DNA of 32,774 nt. Origin: a virus. Positions 1 to 5,803 of this stretch are shown in pieces; the first letter of the stretch is position 1; each line of letters opens with the position of its first letter. Position numbers and translations under genes: made by a program. Location: positions 1 through 32,774 of the IMG/VR virus record IMGVR_UViG_3300037961_001352. One strand, given 5' to 3'. The notes under the pieces are model-generated. The model worked only from the letters and a program-made list of their open reading frames with translations, was not told the DNA's origin and ran no database searches.

Positions 1-101
1 AATTAAAAGATGCTGAAACACAAAAAGCAAATGACAAAACATCTGCACATAATAAATTAAAAGCATTAGGTTTAACTGATGCAGAAATAGAGGCATTATA
101 A
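1..101 (+). CDS. Tail-associated protein, C-terminal fragment (5' end outside window)
   Basis: An open frame enters at base 3 and stops with TAA at 99-101, giving 32 residues that end in KALGLTDAEIEAL. This Lys/Ala-rich helical tail with a GLTDxEIxAL ending is common at the C-terminus of phage tail proteins (recalled, not searched). The next gene starts one base after the stop, so they are probably co-transcribed. Too little remains for a family assignment. Confidence 0.55.
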   Translation, partial: LKDAETQKANDKTSAHNKLKALGLTDAEIEAL

Positions 102-102
102 C

Positions 103-600
103 ATGGCAATAATTAAACCAAATAACAATACAATATCTGCGATAACAGCTCTACCAGCAGCTATTACTACTGGTAAAGTTTTGCAAGTAGCAAATGATTT
201 GGATAGTGCAAATATTGTTTTATCTACAAGTTCATGGGTTGATACAAATTTATCAATTTCATTTACTCCAGTTTCTGCATCTTCAAAACTTTTAATGTTA
301 GCCACAATTCAAGGTTATTGTAATGGTGGTTCAACAAATTACTATGGAGAATTTCAAGCTAAATTTGTTCATGATGGTTCTGATGCAGGAGAATTATACG
401 CAAGATTAACTGGAGCTGCGTCTGGTAATACAGCAGTAACTAGCATACATGAAGCATATTCGTATCAAATAGATTCTGGTAGCACAAATACTAGAACAAT
501 TAAAGTTCAAGTTAAAAATCCACAAACAAATCAAAATTATTGCACATATAATCAATATAATGGTTATAGTTCTTTATCAATATGGGAGTATGTAACATAA
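103..600 (+). CDS. Small tail/fibre-associated virion protein
   Basis: 165 residues beginning MAIIKPNNNTISAITALPAA, rich in Ser, Thr, Asn and Tyr. The composition suits an all-beta virion domain, and the N-terminal IIKPNNNTISxITxLPAA pattern recurs in tail proteins of marine phages (recollection). It shows no signal peptide or membrane segment. The position next to the end of another tail gene, and before a gene resembling small tail-cluster proteins, supports a fibre-tip or tail-accessory role. The exact function is unknown. The stop TAA overlaps the ATG of the next gene, implying translational coupling. Confidence 0.7.
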   Translation: MAIIKPNNNTISAITALPAAITTGKVLQVANDLDSANIVLSTSSWVDTNLSISFTPVSASSKLLMLATIQGYCNGGSTNYYGEFQAKFVHDGSDAGELYARLTGAASGNTAVTSIHEAYSYQIDSGSTNTRTIKVQVKNPQTNQNYCTYNQYNGYSSLSIWEYVT

Positions 601-866
601 TGGATCAAGCAAGAAAAATATTTGAAGCAATTAAAAAAATAAATTCTAATGCTGAGTTTATAATAAAAGATGCAACTATAGAAGGTGTAGAATGGCACAA
701 TGGAACAACACCTATTTCTCAAGCTGATATAGAAGCTAAGATGGCAGAGTTACCTACTGCTGAAGAAGAAGCTACTGCAAGAGAAAATTTAAAAGCTAGT
801 GCCAAAGCTAAACTAATAGCTGGTGAACCGCTAACTGAAGAAGAAGCTAACACGATTGTGTTATAA
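600..866 (+). CDS. Small conserved tail-cluster protein
   Basis: 88 residues from ATG 600, which overlaps the previous stop as TAATG; a longer frame from 582 is possible but would overlap the upstream gene further. The N-terminal half (KIFEAIKKINSNAEF, then VEWHNGTTPIS) looks like the compact domain seen in many marine phage tail operons. The C-terminal half is a Glu/Ala/Lys-rich helix. A structural accessory or tail-fibre assembly role is plausible from position only. The stop TAA is followed immediately by the next ATG (TAATG). Confidence 0.7.
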   Translation: MDQARKIFEAIKKINSNAEFIIKDATIEGVEWHNGTTPISQADIEAKMAELPTAEEEATARENLKASAKAKLIAGEPLTEEEANTIVL

Positions 867-1081
867 TGAAGTTTGTATTGGCTTACACTATCTGCTCGGC
901 TATCACAGGTATTTGTAATACACCAGTAGTACATCCGGTAGATTTTAATACTTGGACCGATTGCACAAAATCTGGTGCAGTAATAACTATAAAAACTACC
1001 AATGATTTTTTAGAAAGATTTGAAGAACAAAAATTATACGTTAGTTATTTTTGTAATTCAGTGGAGAGAGATAATGCCTAA
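866..1081 (+). CDS. Small Cys-containing protein with hydrophobic N-terminus
   Basis: 71 residues. The first about 20 (MKFVLAYTICSAITGICNTP) are hydrophobic with two Cys, so a membrane or export segment is possible, although a charged n-region and a clear cleavage site are weak. Further Cys occur at about residues 33 and 63. Short proteins with this MKFVLxxTICS start are frequent beside tail genes of marine podoviruses (recollection). It overlaps the next gene's start by 8 bases. Function unknown; the place between tail and lysis genes is compatible with a lysis or virion-accessory role. Confidence 0.6.
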   Translation: MKFVLAYTICSAITGICNTPVVHPVDFNTWTDCTKSGAVITIKTTNDFLERFEEQKLYVSYFCNSVERDNA

Positions 1082-1268
1082 GAACTCTGCGCTTGAAAGA
1101 ATAGAATCACACGAAAAACTTTGCAGAATAATGCAGAAACAAACTCATCAAAAAATTCATAATATCGAAACAGAAATTAAAGATATAAAAAAACATTTAT
1201 ACTATGCTATGTCTGCGCTCATAGGTGGTATGTTCACAATTATAGTTATATTATTTCAGAAACTTTAA
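1074..1268 (+). CDS. Coiled-coil, C-terminally anchored membrane protein (lysis candidate)
   Basis: 64 residues from ATG 1074, chosen because GGAGAG sits a few bases upstream; an in-frame ATG at 1020 lacks this and would overlap the previous gene by 62 bases. A charged helix (residues about 5-42, ESHEKLCRIMQKQTHQKIHN onward) is followed by one hydrophobic span (YYAMSALIGGMFTIIVILF). This helix-plus-C-terminal-anchor plan resembles XhlA-like haemolysin/holin accessory proteins, but no diagnostic motif is visible. The adjacent holin-like gene at 1780 supports a lysis role. Confidence 0.65.
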   Translation: MPKNSALERIESHEKLCRIMQKQTHQKIHNIETEIKDIKKHLYYAMSALIGGMFTIIVILFQKL

Positions 1269-1282
1269 ACTTTAAGGCTGCT

Positions 1283-1588
1283 ATGGCTAGAAGAAAAAAG
1301 GCAATCACTGGTTTAGTTAGCGAAATGAAAGTACAAATAGAACTTGCAGAAGATCCAAACTTGTTAGTATTTACACCGCTTGGTGGTCTAGGTCCGGTAG
1401 ATATTGTTACTTTAAATATGACTACAGGTGAGTATACTGGATATGATGTTAAGTCAAAAAACTACAGAAAGAAAGATAGTTATGTTGCACCAGATGGGTA
1501 CAAAAGAAATCTTAAAGGAACTTTTATATCGAGAGGTGCTACTAAAGAACAAAAGAAATTAAAGATAAAGATAATATATGCCAAATGA
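1283..1588 (+). CDS. Small PD-(D/E)XK nuclease-like protein
   Basis: 101 residues. An early Glu (E14 in GLVSEMKVQ), an Asp after a glycine-rich turn (GLGPVDIVTLN, D40) and YDVKSK (D55, K57) give the E...D...(D/E)xK order typical of a minimal PD-(D/E)XK fold, as in Holliday-junction resolvases and restriction-like endonucleases. The basic C-terminus (KEQKKLKIKIIYAK) would suit DNA binding. The substrate is unknown; branch resolution before packaging or host DNA degradation are possible. It overlaps the next gene by 11 bases. No catalytic residue of the motif appears to be missing. Confidence 0.6.
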   Translation: MARRKKAITGLVSEMKVQIELAEDPNLLVFTPLGGLGPVDIVTLNMTTGEYTGYDVKSKNYRKKDSYVAPDGYKRNLKGTFISRGATKEQKKLKIKIIYAK

Positions 1589-1790
1589 TAATTCACTAGA
1601 TATTATTAATGAGTATAAAGAGCAGGTTAGAATACTCAAGGGACAGATTGCAGAGCTTGAAGATGCAAATAAGTCTAAAGATTCAGCCAATAAAAGGTGT
1701 TTGCAAAAGCTAGAATTTTGTACTAAAGATTTAGATGATGCTCAAAAGAAAATCAAAGAATTAGAGGAGAAAATAGATAATGCCATTTGA
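1578..1790 (+). CDS. Coiled-coil protein
   Basis: 70 residues, almost entirely charged helix with heptad-like spacing (KEQVRILKGQIAELEDANKS and later AQKKIKELEEKID), with two Cys at about 41 and 48. There is no signal or membrane segment, so it is not itself a spanin. It starts inside the end of the nuclease gene (ATGCCAAATGA) and ends overlapping the holin-like gene by 11 bases, so the three are translated together. A scaffold or partner role in the lysis cluster is inference. Confidence 0.6.
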   Translation: MPNDNSLDIINEYKEQVRILKGQIAELEDANKSKDSANKRCLQKLEFCTKDLDDAQKKIKELEEKIDNAI

Positions 1791-2211
1791 AATGATAACA
1801 ATGCTAGGCTCTACTGTACTAGGTGGAGTAATGAGTATTTGGTCCCAAAGTATTAAAGCAAAAAGAGAAGAACAAAAGATGTTAATACAAAGAGCAGAAG
1901 TACAAACTGCTGCTTTTAAAGAAGCAAGAGAGTATGAGAACACAGGCTTTCAATGGACCCGAAGAATAATCGCACTTACTGCTATCTTTGCTATAGTTGT
2001 ATTGCCAAAAATTTTACCTCTGATCTCTCCAGATGCTCACGTTGTAGTTGGCTACACACAATTTAAACCCGGATTTTTATTCTTTGAAGGTAAAGAAATT
2101 ATGAAGTGGGTACCTATGGATGCTAAAGGAATAATCATTACACCATTAGATACCAACTTAGTATCTGCAATCATTGGTTTATATTTTGGTGGTTCCTTAG
2201 TTAAAAAATGA
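1780..2211 (+). CDS. Holin-like protein with three hydrophobic segments
   Basis: 143 residues. Hydrophobic segments lie at about 5-20 (MITMLGSTVLGGVMSIW), 62-82 (RIIALTAIFAIVVLPKILPL) and 126-140 (NLVSAIIGLYFGGSLV), separated by a charged amphipathic helix (about 25-55). The order, with the EYENTGFQWTRR block before the middle span and LYFGGSLVKK at the end, resembles the 3-TM holins of gene-transfer-agent type and similar proteins in marine podoviruses (recollection). It would form membrane lesions at lysis. No separate endolysin gene is visible nearby. It overlaps the next gene's ATG by 4 bases. Confidence 0.6.
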   Translation: MPFEMITMLGSTVLGGVMSIWSQSIKAKREEQKMLIQRAEVQTAAFKEAREYENTGFQWTRRIIALTAIFAIVVLPKILPLISPDAHVVVGYTQFKPGFLFFEGKEIMKWVPMDAKGIIITPLDTNLVSAIIGLYFGGSLVKK

Positions 2212-2705
2212 TTGATCCCAATCAAGACAAACTATCTCATTTTGCGCACTGGTATTTAACCTCTGGTGAAGTAGATAAAGTATATACACCTATGAAAAAT
2301 GGTTTAGTATTTATAGAAGGTGTTAGTGGTATAGTTTTATATAGAGTAAAATCTTTTCAAGTAGAACTATTTATATGTCAGCCTAACTGTGTAATACCAC
2401 AACACACACATCCAGATGTAGATAGTTATGAATGTTTTTTATATGGAATGAAATTTACTCACTCTGGTGAAACTATAATTGATCACGAAGAAGCATTTAA
2501 AGAAGAGAATGGTTTTCCAATTAATCTTTATCAAACTATAAGAGTAAAACCAAATGATCCTCATGGCGGAACAGCATCTGATAAGGGAGGTGCTTTTATA
2601 TCTATTCAACACTGGTTAAATAATGTAGAACCTACTCATGTAAGTTCTAATTGGGATGGAAATTATATGGGTAAAGAACATTTAAAACAAGCAAACACAA
2701 AATGA
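2208..2705 (+). CDS. Cupin-fold protein
   Basis: 165 residues with a metal-binding cupin pattern: PQHTHPDVDSYE (H66, H68, E75) followed about 44 residues later by NDPHGG (H119). That is the G(X)5HXH(X)3-6E(X)6G ... G(X)5PXG(X)2H(X)3N logic in degenerate form. Many cupins bind Fe, Mn or Ni and act as dioxygenases, isomerases or sugar/ligand binders. The ligand here cannot be read from sequence. The gene starts in ATGA overlap with the holin-like gene, so it is expressed with late/lysis genes. Alternative: a virion protein with a non-catalytic cupin barrel. Confidence 0.65.
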   Translation: MIDPNQDKLSHFAHWYLTSGEVDKVYTPMKNGLVFIEGVSGIVLYRVKSFQVELFICQPNCVIPQHTHPDVDSYECFLYGMKFTHSGETIIDHEEAFKEENGFPINLYQTIRVKPNDPHGGTASDKGGAFISIQHWLNNVEPTHVSSNWDGNYMGKEHLKQANTK

Positions 2706-2830
2706 AATTGTATGCACAACAATATAGTAAAAAGGTAACACACTTATCACAACAAGGATATGGCAAAAAAAAAGTTCAATCTAGAAAAACTAGAACACGT
2801 AAGAATACCAAAAAAAACAAGTATAGGTAG
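2702..2830 (+). CDS. Tiny basic protein (overlapping alternative frame)
   Basis: 42 residues starting MKLYAQQYSKKVTHLSQQGY with a Lys/Arg-rich tail. The ATG overlaps the cupin stop (ATGA), which favours re-initiation. It shares its 3' 71 bases with the tiny ORF at 2760 in another frame. Either may be the real gene, or both. No family recognised. Confidence 0.35.
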   Translation: MKLYAQQYSKKVTHLSQQGYGKKKVQSRKTRTRKNTKKNKYR

Positions 2831-2909
2831 ACGACCTAAACTATCTTCTATGAATAAACATAGAAAGAGACAAAAAGGTAAATCAAAAAATCGTGGACAA
2901 GGGAAGTAA
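2760..2909 (+). CDS. Tiny basic protein (MNKxxRRQ-type)
   Basis: 49 residues from ATG 2760 with CAAGGAT just upstream. The segment IPKKTSIGRRPKLSSMNKHR is typical of tiny basic proteins that recur between tail/lysis and replication genes in marine podoviruses (recollection). It is rich in Lys, Arg and Gly at the C-terminus, so nucleic-acid binding is plausible. No enzymatic motif. Confidence 0.55.
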   Translation: MAKKKFNLEKLEHVRIPKKTSIGRRPKLSSMNKHRKRQKGKSKNRGQGK

Positions 2910-2920
2910 TATCTTATAAT
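2894..2920 (+). promoter_or_regulatory. Possible sigma-70-like promoter
   Basis: TGGACA (2894-2899, 5 of 6 to TTGACA) and a perfect TATAAT (2915-2920) are separated by 15 bases, slightly short. A strong Shine-Dalgarno (CGGAGGA) and the ATG at 2942 follow. The -35 half lies inside the preceding tiny gene. Candidate start point for the 2942-4158 run. Confidence 0.3.
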
Positions 2921-2941
2921 AAAAACTCGGAGGATATAAAT

Positions 2942-3082
2942 ATGAATGATGATATACCTACACATGAACAAAACTTAAATATGATACAAAAGATTAAGAA
3001 TAAAGCTATGCACTATTGGACAGACCATAGAGAAATGGTTATCGTAGTAGCTGTAGTATTAGTTATTGCTATCATTATATAA
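2942..3082 (+). CDS. Tail-anchored single-span membrane peptide
   Basis: 46 residues with a strong Shine-Dalgarno (CGGAGGA, 8 bases upstream). An N-terminal polar helix (NDDIPTHEQNLNMIQKIKNK) is followed by HYWTDHRE and one long hydrophobic C-terminal span (MVIVVAVVLVIAIII). The shape is that of a C-tail-anchored inner-membrane peptide with a cytoplasmic head. It may be a lysis accessory or superinfection factor; no family name can be supported. Confidence 0.65.
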   Translation: MNDDIPTHEQNLNMIQKIKNKAMHYWTDHREMVIVVAVVLVIAIII

Positions 3083-3101
3083 TCAAACACAAGGACAACC
3101 T

Positions 3102-3191
3102 ATGGAGATAGACAGGATGAACTACTATTTCACAGGTGTCTTAATAGTTATGATGGTCCTTCTGGCTTTTTGTGGAGGACCAGCTATATGA
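3102..3191 (+). CDS. 29-residue membrane peptide
   Basis: A short frame MEIDRMNYYF followed by a hydrophobic span TGVLIVMMVLLAFCGG. The stop overlaps the next ATG (ATGA), and AGGACAACCT lies upstream as a weak ribosome site. Its support is the neat coupling with flanking genes rather than length. Function unknown. Confidence 0.45.
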   Translation: MEIDRMNYYFTGVLIVMMVLLAFCGGPAI

Positions 3192-3295
3192 TTGATAAAT
3201 TTATCTATAATTTTTTTGGAAAATTAGATATACTTTGTGGTTGGATAGACAAACTATTTGCGCCACGTTGTAAATGTAAGAAGAAAAAGAAATGA
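3188..3295 (+). CDS. 35-residue amphipathic/basic peptide
   Basis: MIDKFIYNFFGKLDILCGWI then DKLFAPRCKC and a run of Lys. The aromatic helix followed by a CxC and polylysine tail recurs as a tiny gene family in marine podoviruses (recollection). Both ends overlap neighbours by 4 bases (ATGA), a strong sign that it is translated. Membrane-surface association is likely; role unknown. Confidence 0.5.
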   Translation: MIDKFIYNFFGKLDILCGWIDKLFAPRCKCKKKKK

Positions 3296-3657
3296 AGATA
3301 AGTGAAAATACATCTGTAAGTATGCCTGTCAAAAATATGATTGCGATCATTGCAGGTGTAGCTGCAGGAATTTTCGCATACACAGAGCTTACCTCTAGGC
3401 TGACTTCGTTAGAAACTTCAAGAGAACTTATGTTAAATGATTTACTCAAGGCTAGTGATCAAAAACCTATAGATCAAGAGCAGTTCATGCTTCTCGAAGC
3501 TCTGTTTAAAGACACAGAAAAACTTACAGAAAATCAAGAACAGAATATGACTAACAAAGTTAATATAGAATTTTTAAAAAACCAACTAGAAAAAGCATTA
3601 AAAGATATTGAAGATTTAAAAGATAAAGTAAGAGCAAATGGTAATGGTCATGGTTGA
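3292..3657 (+). CDS. Membrane-anchored coiled-coil protein
   Basis: 121 residues. A short N-terminus (MKISENTSVSMPVKN) precedes one hydrophobic span (MIAIIAGVAAGIFAYTEL, residues about 17-34), then a long helical region with heptads (LTSLETSRELMLNDLLKAS and a C-terminal EKALKDIEDLKDKVR). The N-terminal motif MKISENTSVSMPxKN is one I recall as conserved among marine podoviruses in this position. The topology suits an inner-membrane protein with a long soluble coiled coil, as in spanin-like or holin-associated proteins. Function unproven. Confidence 0.7.
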   Translation: MKISENTSVSMPVKNMIAIIAGVAAGIFAYTELTSRLTSLETSRELMLNDLLKASDQKPIDQEQFMLLEALFKDTEKLTENQEQNMTNKVNIEFLKNQLEKALKDIEDLKDKVRANGNGHG

Positions 3658-3877
3658 AACAGTAGTAGCATTATTAATGATTATTAATGGAGAAATTAAA
3701 GAACATAGAATACAAGAATCTATGTCTCAATGTTTAAAAGGTAAGAGATTTGCTACAAGAAATGAAAAAAAATATAACTCGGGTAGTAAAATTACTCATC
3801 AATGTATAAAATCTCTGGCTGAAACAGAGTTAAATATTGATGGAAGTAAATCAATTAAGAAACTTATATTAGAATAA
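3650..3877 (+). CDS. Small conserved hypothetical protein with hydrophobic N-terminus
   Basis: 75 residues from ATG 3650, which overlaps the previous stop by 8 bases; in-frame ATGs at 3638 and 3644 are also possible. The protein starts MVETVVALLMIINGEIKEHR, followed by a charged body with two Cys (SQCLKG, HQCIKS) and SKSIKKLILE at the end. The hydrophobic start is too polar in its second half for a certain membrane anchor. This start pattern (VxALLMIxNGExKEHR) is one I recall from marine phages directly after the preceding family. Function unknown. Confidence 0.6.
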   Translation: MVETVVALLMIINGEIKEHRIQESMSQCLKGKRFATRNEKKYNSGSKITHQCIKSLAETELNIDGSKSIKKLILE

Positions 3878-3879
3878 TT

Positions 3880-4158
3880 ATGGCAAAAGATAAGCAACCA
3901 CCAAGAACTAAAAAGTATTACAGGTCCACCAAGTCTGGTGCCGGTATGACTAAAGCTGGTGTTGCTAGATACCGAAGAGAAAATCCCGGGTCCAAATTAA
4001 AAACTGCTGTAACAGGTAAAGTTAAGAAAGGATCTAAAGCAGCTAAACGTAGAAAAAGTTATTGTGCAAGATCAGCCGGACAAATGAAAAAGTTTCCAAA
4101 GGCAGCTAAAGATCCTAACTCAAGACTAAGACAAGCAAGACGTAGATGGAAATGCTAA
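3880..4158 (+). CDS. Small, strongly basic protein (DUF6321-like)
   Basis: 92 residues, about one third Lys/Arg. The blocks KYYRSTKSGAGMTKAGVARY, NPGSKLKTAVTGKVKKGSKA and RRKSYCARSAGQMKKFPKA are a well-conserved marine phage signature that I recall as DUF6321. The basic charge, glycine-rich turns and Cys residues suggest DNA binding or virion packaging of DNA. The gene converges with the leftward gene at 4155, sharing 4 bases. The family assignment is from memory; the function of the family is not established. Confidence 0.75.
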   Translation: MAKDKQPPRTKKYYRSTKSGAGMTKAGVARYRRENPGSKLKTAVTGKVKKGSKAAKRRKSYCARSAGQMKKFPKAAKDPNSRLRQARRRWKC

Positions 4159-4451
4159 CCTAAAGTTCTTTGAATAAGCATATAACATTCTGGTCTTTCT
4201 TCTTGTTTCTTTTGAAATTTTTTTAAAACTTTATTTCTTTTTTTTATTTCTTTTTCTCTTTCTTTAAAATATTTTTTAAATAATCTTTTTGTATATCTCC
4301 AACATTCTAAAGCATCAGATTTTTTTGCAAATAGTTTTTTAGTTTGATATTCATAAATACCAACATCTAAATGACTTATAAAATCAACCATAAGTTCTTT
4401 TTTTACTCCAACGTGTAAGTTGTTGTGATCTACTATATATACATATTTCAT
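4155..4451 (-). CDS. Leftward early-type hypothetical protein under a consensus promoter
   Basis: 98 residues. The N-terminal half (MKYVYIVDHNNLHVGVKKEL, then YEYQTKKLFAKKSDALECW) looks like a small alpha/beta domain. The second half is a highly charged helix (FKEREKEIKKRNKVLKKFQK). AAAGGAT precedes the ATG. It is the only leftward gene inside the rightward small-gene run, and a perfect sigma-70 promoter lies 33 bases upstream. An early role acting on the host is inferred from the promoter. No family recognised. Confidence 0.65.
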   Translation of the reverse strand: MKYVYIVDHNNLHVGVKKELMVDFISHLDVGIYEYQTKKLFAKKSDALECWRYTKRLFKKYFKEREKEIKKRNKVLKKFQKKQEERPECYMLIQRTLG

Positions 4452-4483
4452 TTTTTTATCCTTTTGTTTTTTTTTATAAATCT

Positions 4484-4512
4484 ATTATATACTATTTGGA
4501 TATGCTTGTCAA
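4484..4512 (-). promoter_or_regulatory. Consensus host sigma-70 promoter, leftward
   Basis: On the minus strand: TTGACA (4512-4507), a 17-base spacer, then TATAAT (4489-4484). All 12 consensus bases match at optimal spacing. Transcription would begin near 4477 and reach the ATG at 4451 after a short leader containing AAAGGAT. This is the clearest host-type promoter in the window. Confidence 0.85.
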
Positions 4513-4539
4513 GTGTTTTTTTTTGTAGTAAAATTAAGA

Positions 4540-4743
4540 GTGCGAAAAAAAACTTGGAAAAAAAGAGAATCAGTTAGACTTTGTGGTTATTGCGAAGAAT
4601 GTAATAAAGAACTATTGAGTAATGAAGGCGGATGGATTATAACTCATACCAAGAAGTATTTTTGCCATGATGGTAAAGATGGTTCTTGTTTTGATAATTA
4701 TTGTAAACGTAAACTAAAGGAGAAACAATATGCCGGGATATAA
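4540..4743 (+). CDS. Small zinc-finger-like protein
   Basis: 67 residues from a GTG at 4540; a GTG at 4513 in the same frame would add 9 hydrophobic residues, and neither has a clear ribosome site. Cysteines at 15, 18 and 21 (CGYCEEC) and at 42, 50 and 55 (FCHDGKDGSC..NYC), with His 36 and 43, suggest one structural zinc site. A basic start and end suit nucleic-acid binding. The stop lies 14 bases into the next gene. Possible anti-host or transcription-modulating protein; not assigned. Confidence 0.5.
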   Translation: MRKKTWKKRESVRLCGYCEECNKELLSNEGGWIITHTKKYFCHDGKDGSCFDNYCKRKLKEKQYAGI

Positions 4744-4837
4744 AAAGAGCAAAGGTAAATTAACAGCTAAACAAAAAACTTTACCACCTTTTTTAAAAAA
4801 AAAGATAATGAAGTCTAAAGCTAAAAAGAAAAAGTAA
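4730..4837 (+). CDS. Tiny basic protein (KLTAKQKTLPPFLK family)
   Basis: 35 residues with an excellent Shine-Dalgarno (AAAGGAG, 7 bases before ATG). The core KLTAKQKTLPPFLKKKIMKS is a motif I recall from many marine phage genomes as a tiny basic protein of unknown function. The stop TAA overlaps the next ATG (TAATG). Confidence 0.6.
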   Translation: MPGYKKSKGKLTAKQKTLPPFLKKKIMKSKAKKKK

Positions 4838-4977
4838 TGGCTAAACTTTGTGCAAAAGGTAAGGCTGCTGCCAAACGTAAGTTCAAAGTATACCCCTCTG
4901 CGTATGCTAACATGTACGCAGCTGGTGTATGTAGTGGTAGAATAAAACCTAAAGGTACAAGAAAAAAAAGAAAGTAA
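4837..4977 (+). CDS. Tiny basic Cys-containing protein (KVYPSAYAN family)
   Basis: 46 residues. AKRKFKVYPSAYANMYAAGV followed by CSGR and a Lys/Arg-rich tail is a recurring small phage protein pattern, recalled from marine phages. Cys at 5 and 32. Coupled on both sides by TAATG. Probably nucleic-acid or virion associated; unproven. Confidence 0.65.
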   Translation: MAKLCAKGKAAAKRKFKVYPSAYANMYAAGVCSGRIKPKGTRKKRK

Positions 4978-5216
4978 TGTCTCTTAGAAAATGGACTTCT
5001 GAAAACTGGGTAGATATAGCCAACAGAAAAAAGGGTGGTGGTTTTCCTAAATGTGGTAGAAGCAAAGGTGAAAAAAGAAAGAACTATCCCAAATGTGTTC
5101 CTGCTGCTAAAGCTAGGTCCATGTCTGCAAGTCAGAGAGCTGCTGCAGTATCAAGAAAAAAGAAAGCTGAAAGAAAAACTAGACAAGGTAAGAAACCTAA
5201 CTACGCAAGAACATAA
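4977..5216 (+). CDS. Small basic protein (YPKCVPAAKA family, DUF5872-like)
   Basis: 79 residues. The order KWVDIxNxKKGGGFxKCGR, then NYPKCVPAAKARSMSASQRA, then a Lys/Arg-rich tail ending GKKPNYART is a widespread marine phage pattern; the DUF name is from memory. Two Cys in repeated PKC contexts might bind metal. It is the last gene of the rightward run, and converges with the leftward DnaA-like gene with 3 bases between stops. No terminator hairpin separates them. Confidence 0.7.
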   Translation: MSLRKWTSENWVDIANRKKGGGFPKCGRSKGEKRKNYPKCVPAAKARSMSASQRAAAVSRKKKAERKTRQGKKPNYART

Positions 5217-5219
5217 ATA

Positions 5220-5753
5220 CTATTCTCTAATAGTTTCTGCTACAGTATCTTTTATCTTTTCGTACTCTTGCCACAAAGTTTTTTCCGGGGACCAAAATCT
5301 TCTTTGATCTCGTTTCATCTCTATTGAATGTAAAACTGTGGTGTGATCTTGTCCGAAGTATCTACCAATATCTGTTAGACCCATATTATATTTTTCAAAT
5401 AATAAATTATGAATAACATTTCTAGCTCTGACTATGCTTGATGTTCTTGACTTACCCATCAATGTTTCTTTATGAACTTCAAAGTGAATACAAACTTTAT
5501 TGATAACTGATTGCACATCAGATGGCTTCGGTGTTTTAAAACTAAACCCTACAATCTTTTTATTTGGTGGCGCAACTTGGACCGGTCTTTTTCTCTCCTG
5601 CATTTCTTTGCAGCCATTGATAAAGCCAAGTCTATAAATTTTCTTTTTCTCTTCGCTTAACAAATCGTATGATGCTTTAACTTCATAGATAAATTCATTT
5701 TGATTTAAGTATTTAATATGATTATCGTACACTTGATTTATATTTTTGGTCAT
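5220..5753 (-). CDS. Stand-alone DnaA domain IV (DNA-binding) protein
   Basis: 177 residues. Residues about 76-150 match bacterial DnaA domain IV: VINKVCIHFEVHKETLMGKS, SSIVRARNVIHNLLF, and the signature LTDIGRYFGQDHTTVLHS (126-143), which in DnaA binds the 9-mer box. There is no AAA+ Walker A or B, so it cannot bind ATP or unwind an origin. The usual FGGRDHTTV loop is one residue shorter (FGQDHTTV) and lacks the Arg. Residues 1-70 are a charged helical region of unknown role. GTAGGGGATCT precedes the ATG. Likely roles: marking a phage origin, recruiting or blocking host DnaA, or regulating transcription. Confidence 0.85.
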   Translation of the reverse strand: MTKNINQVYDNHIKYLNQNEFIYEVKASYDLLSEEKKKIYRLGFINGCKEMQERKRPVQVAPPNKKIVGFSFKTPKPSDVQSVINKVCIHFEVHKETLMGKSRTSSIVRARNVIHNLLFEKYNMGLTDIGRYFGQDHTTVLHSIEMKRDQRRFWSPEKTLWQEYEKIKDTVAETIRE

Positions 5754-5803
5754 AGATCCCCTACGTTTTCCTTCAGTTTTTTTTAATAATTAAATTAATA
5801 AGT

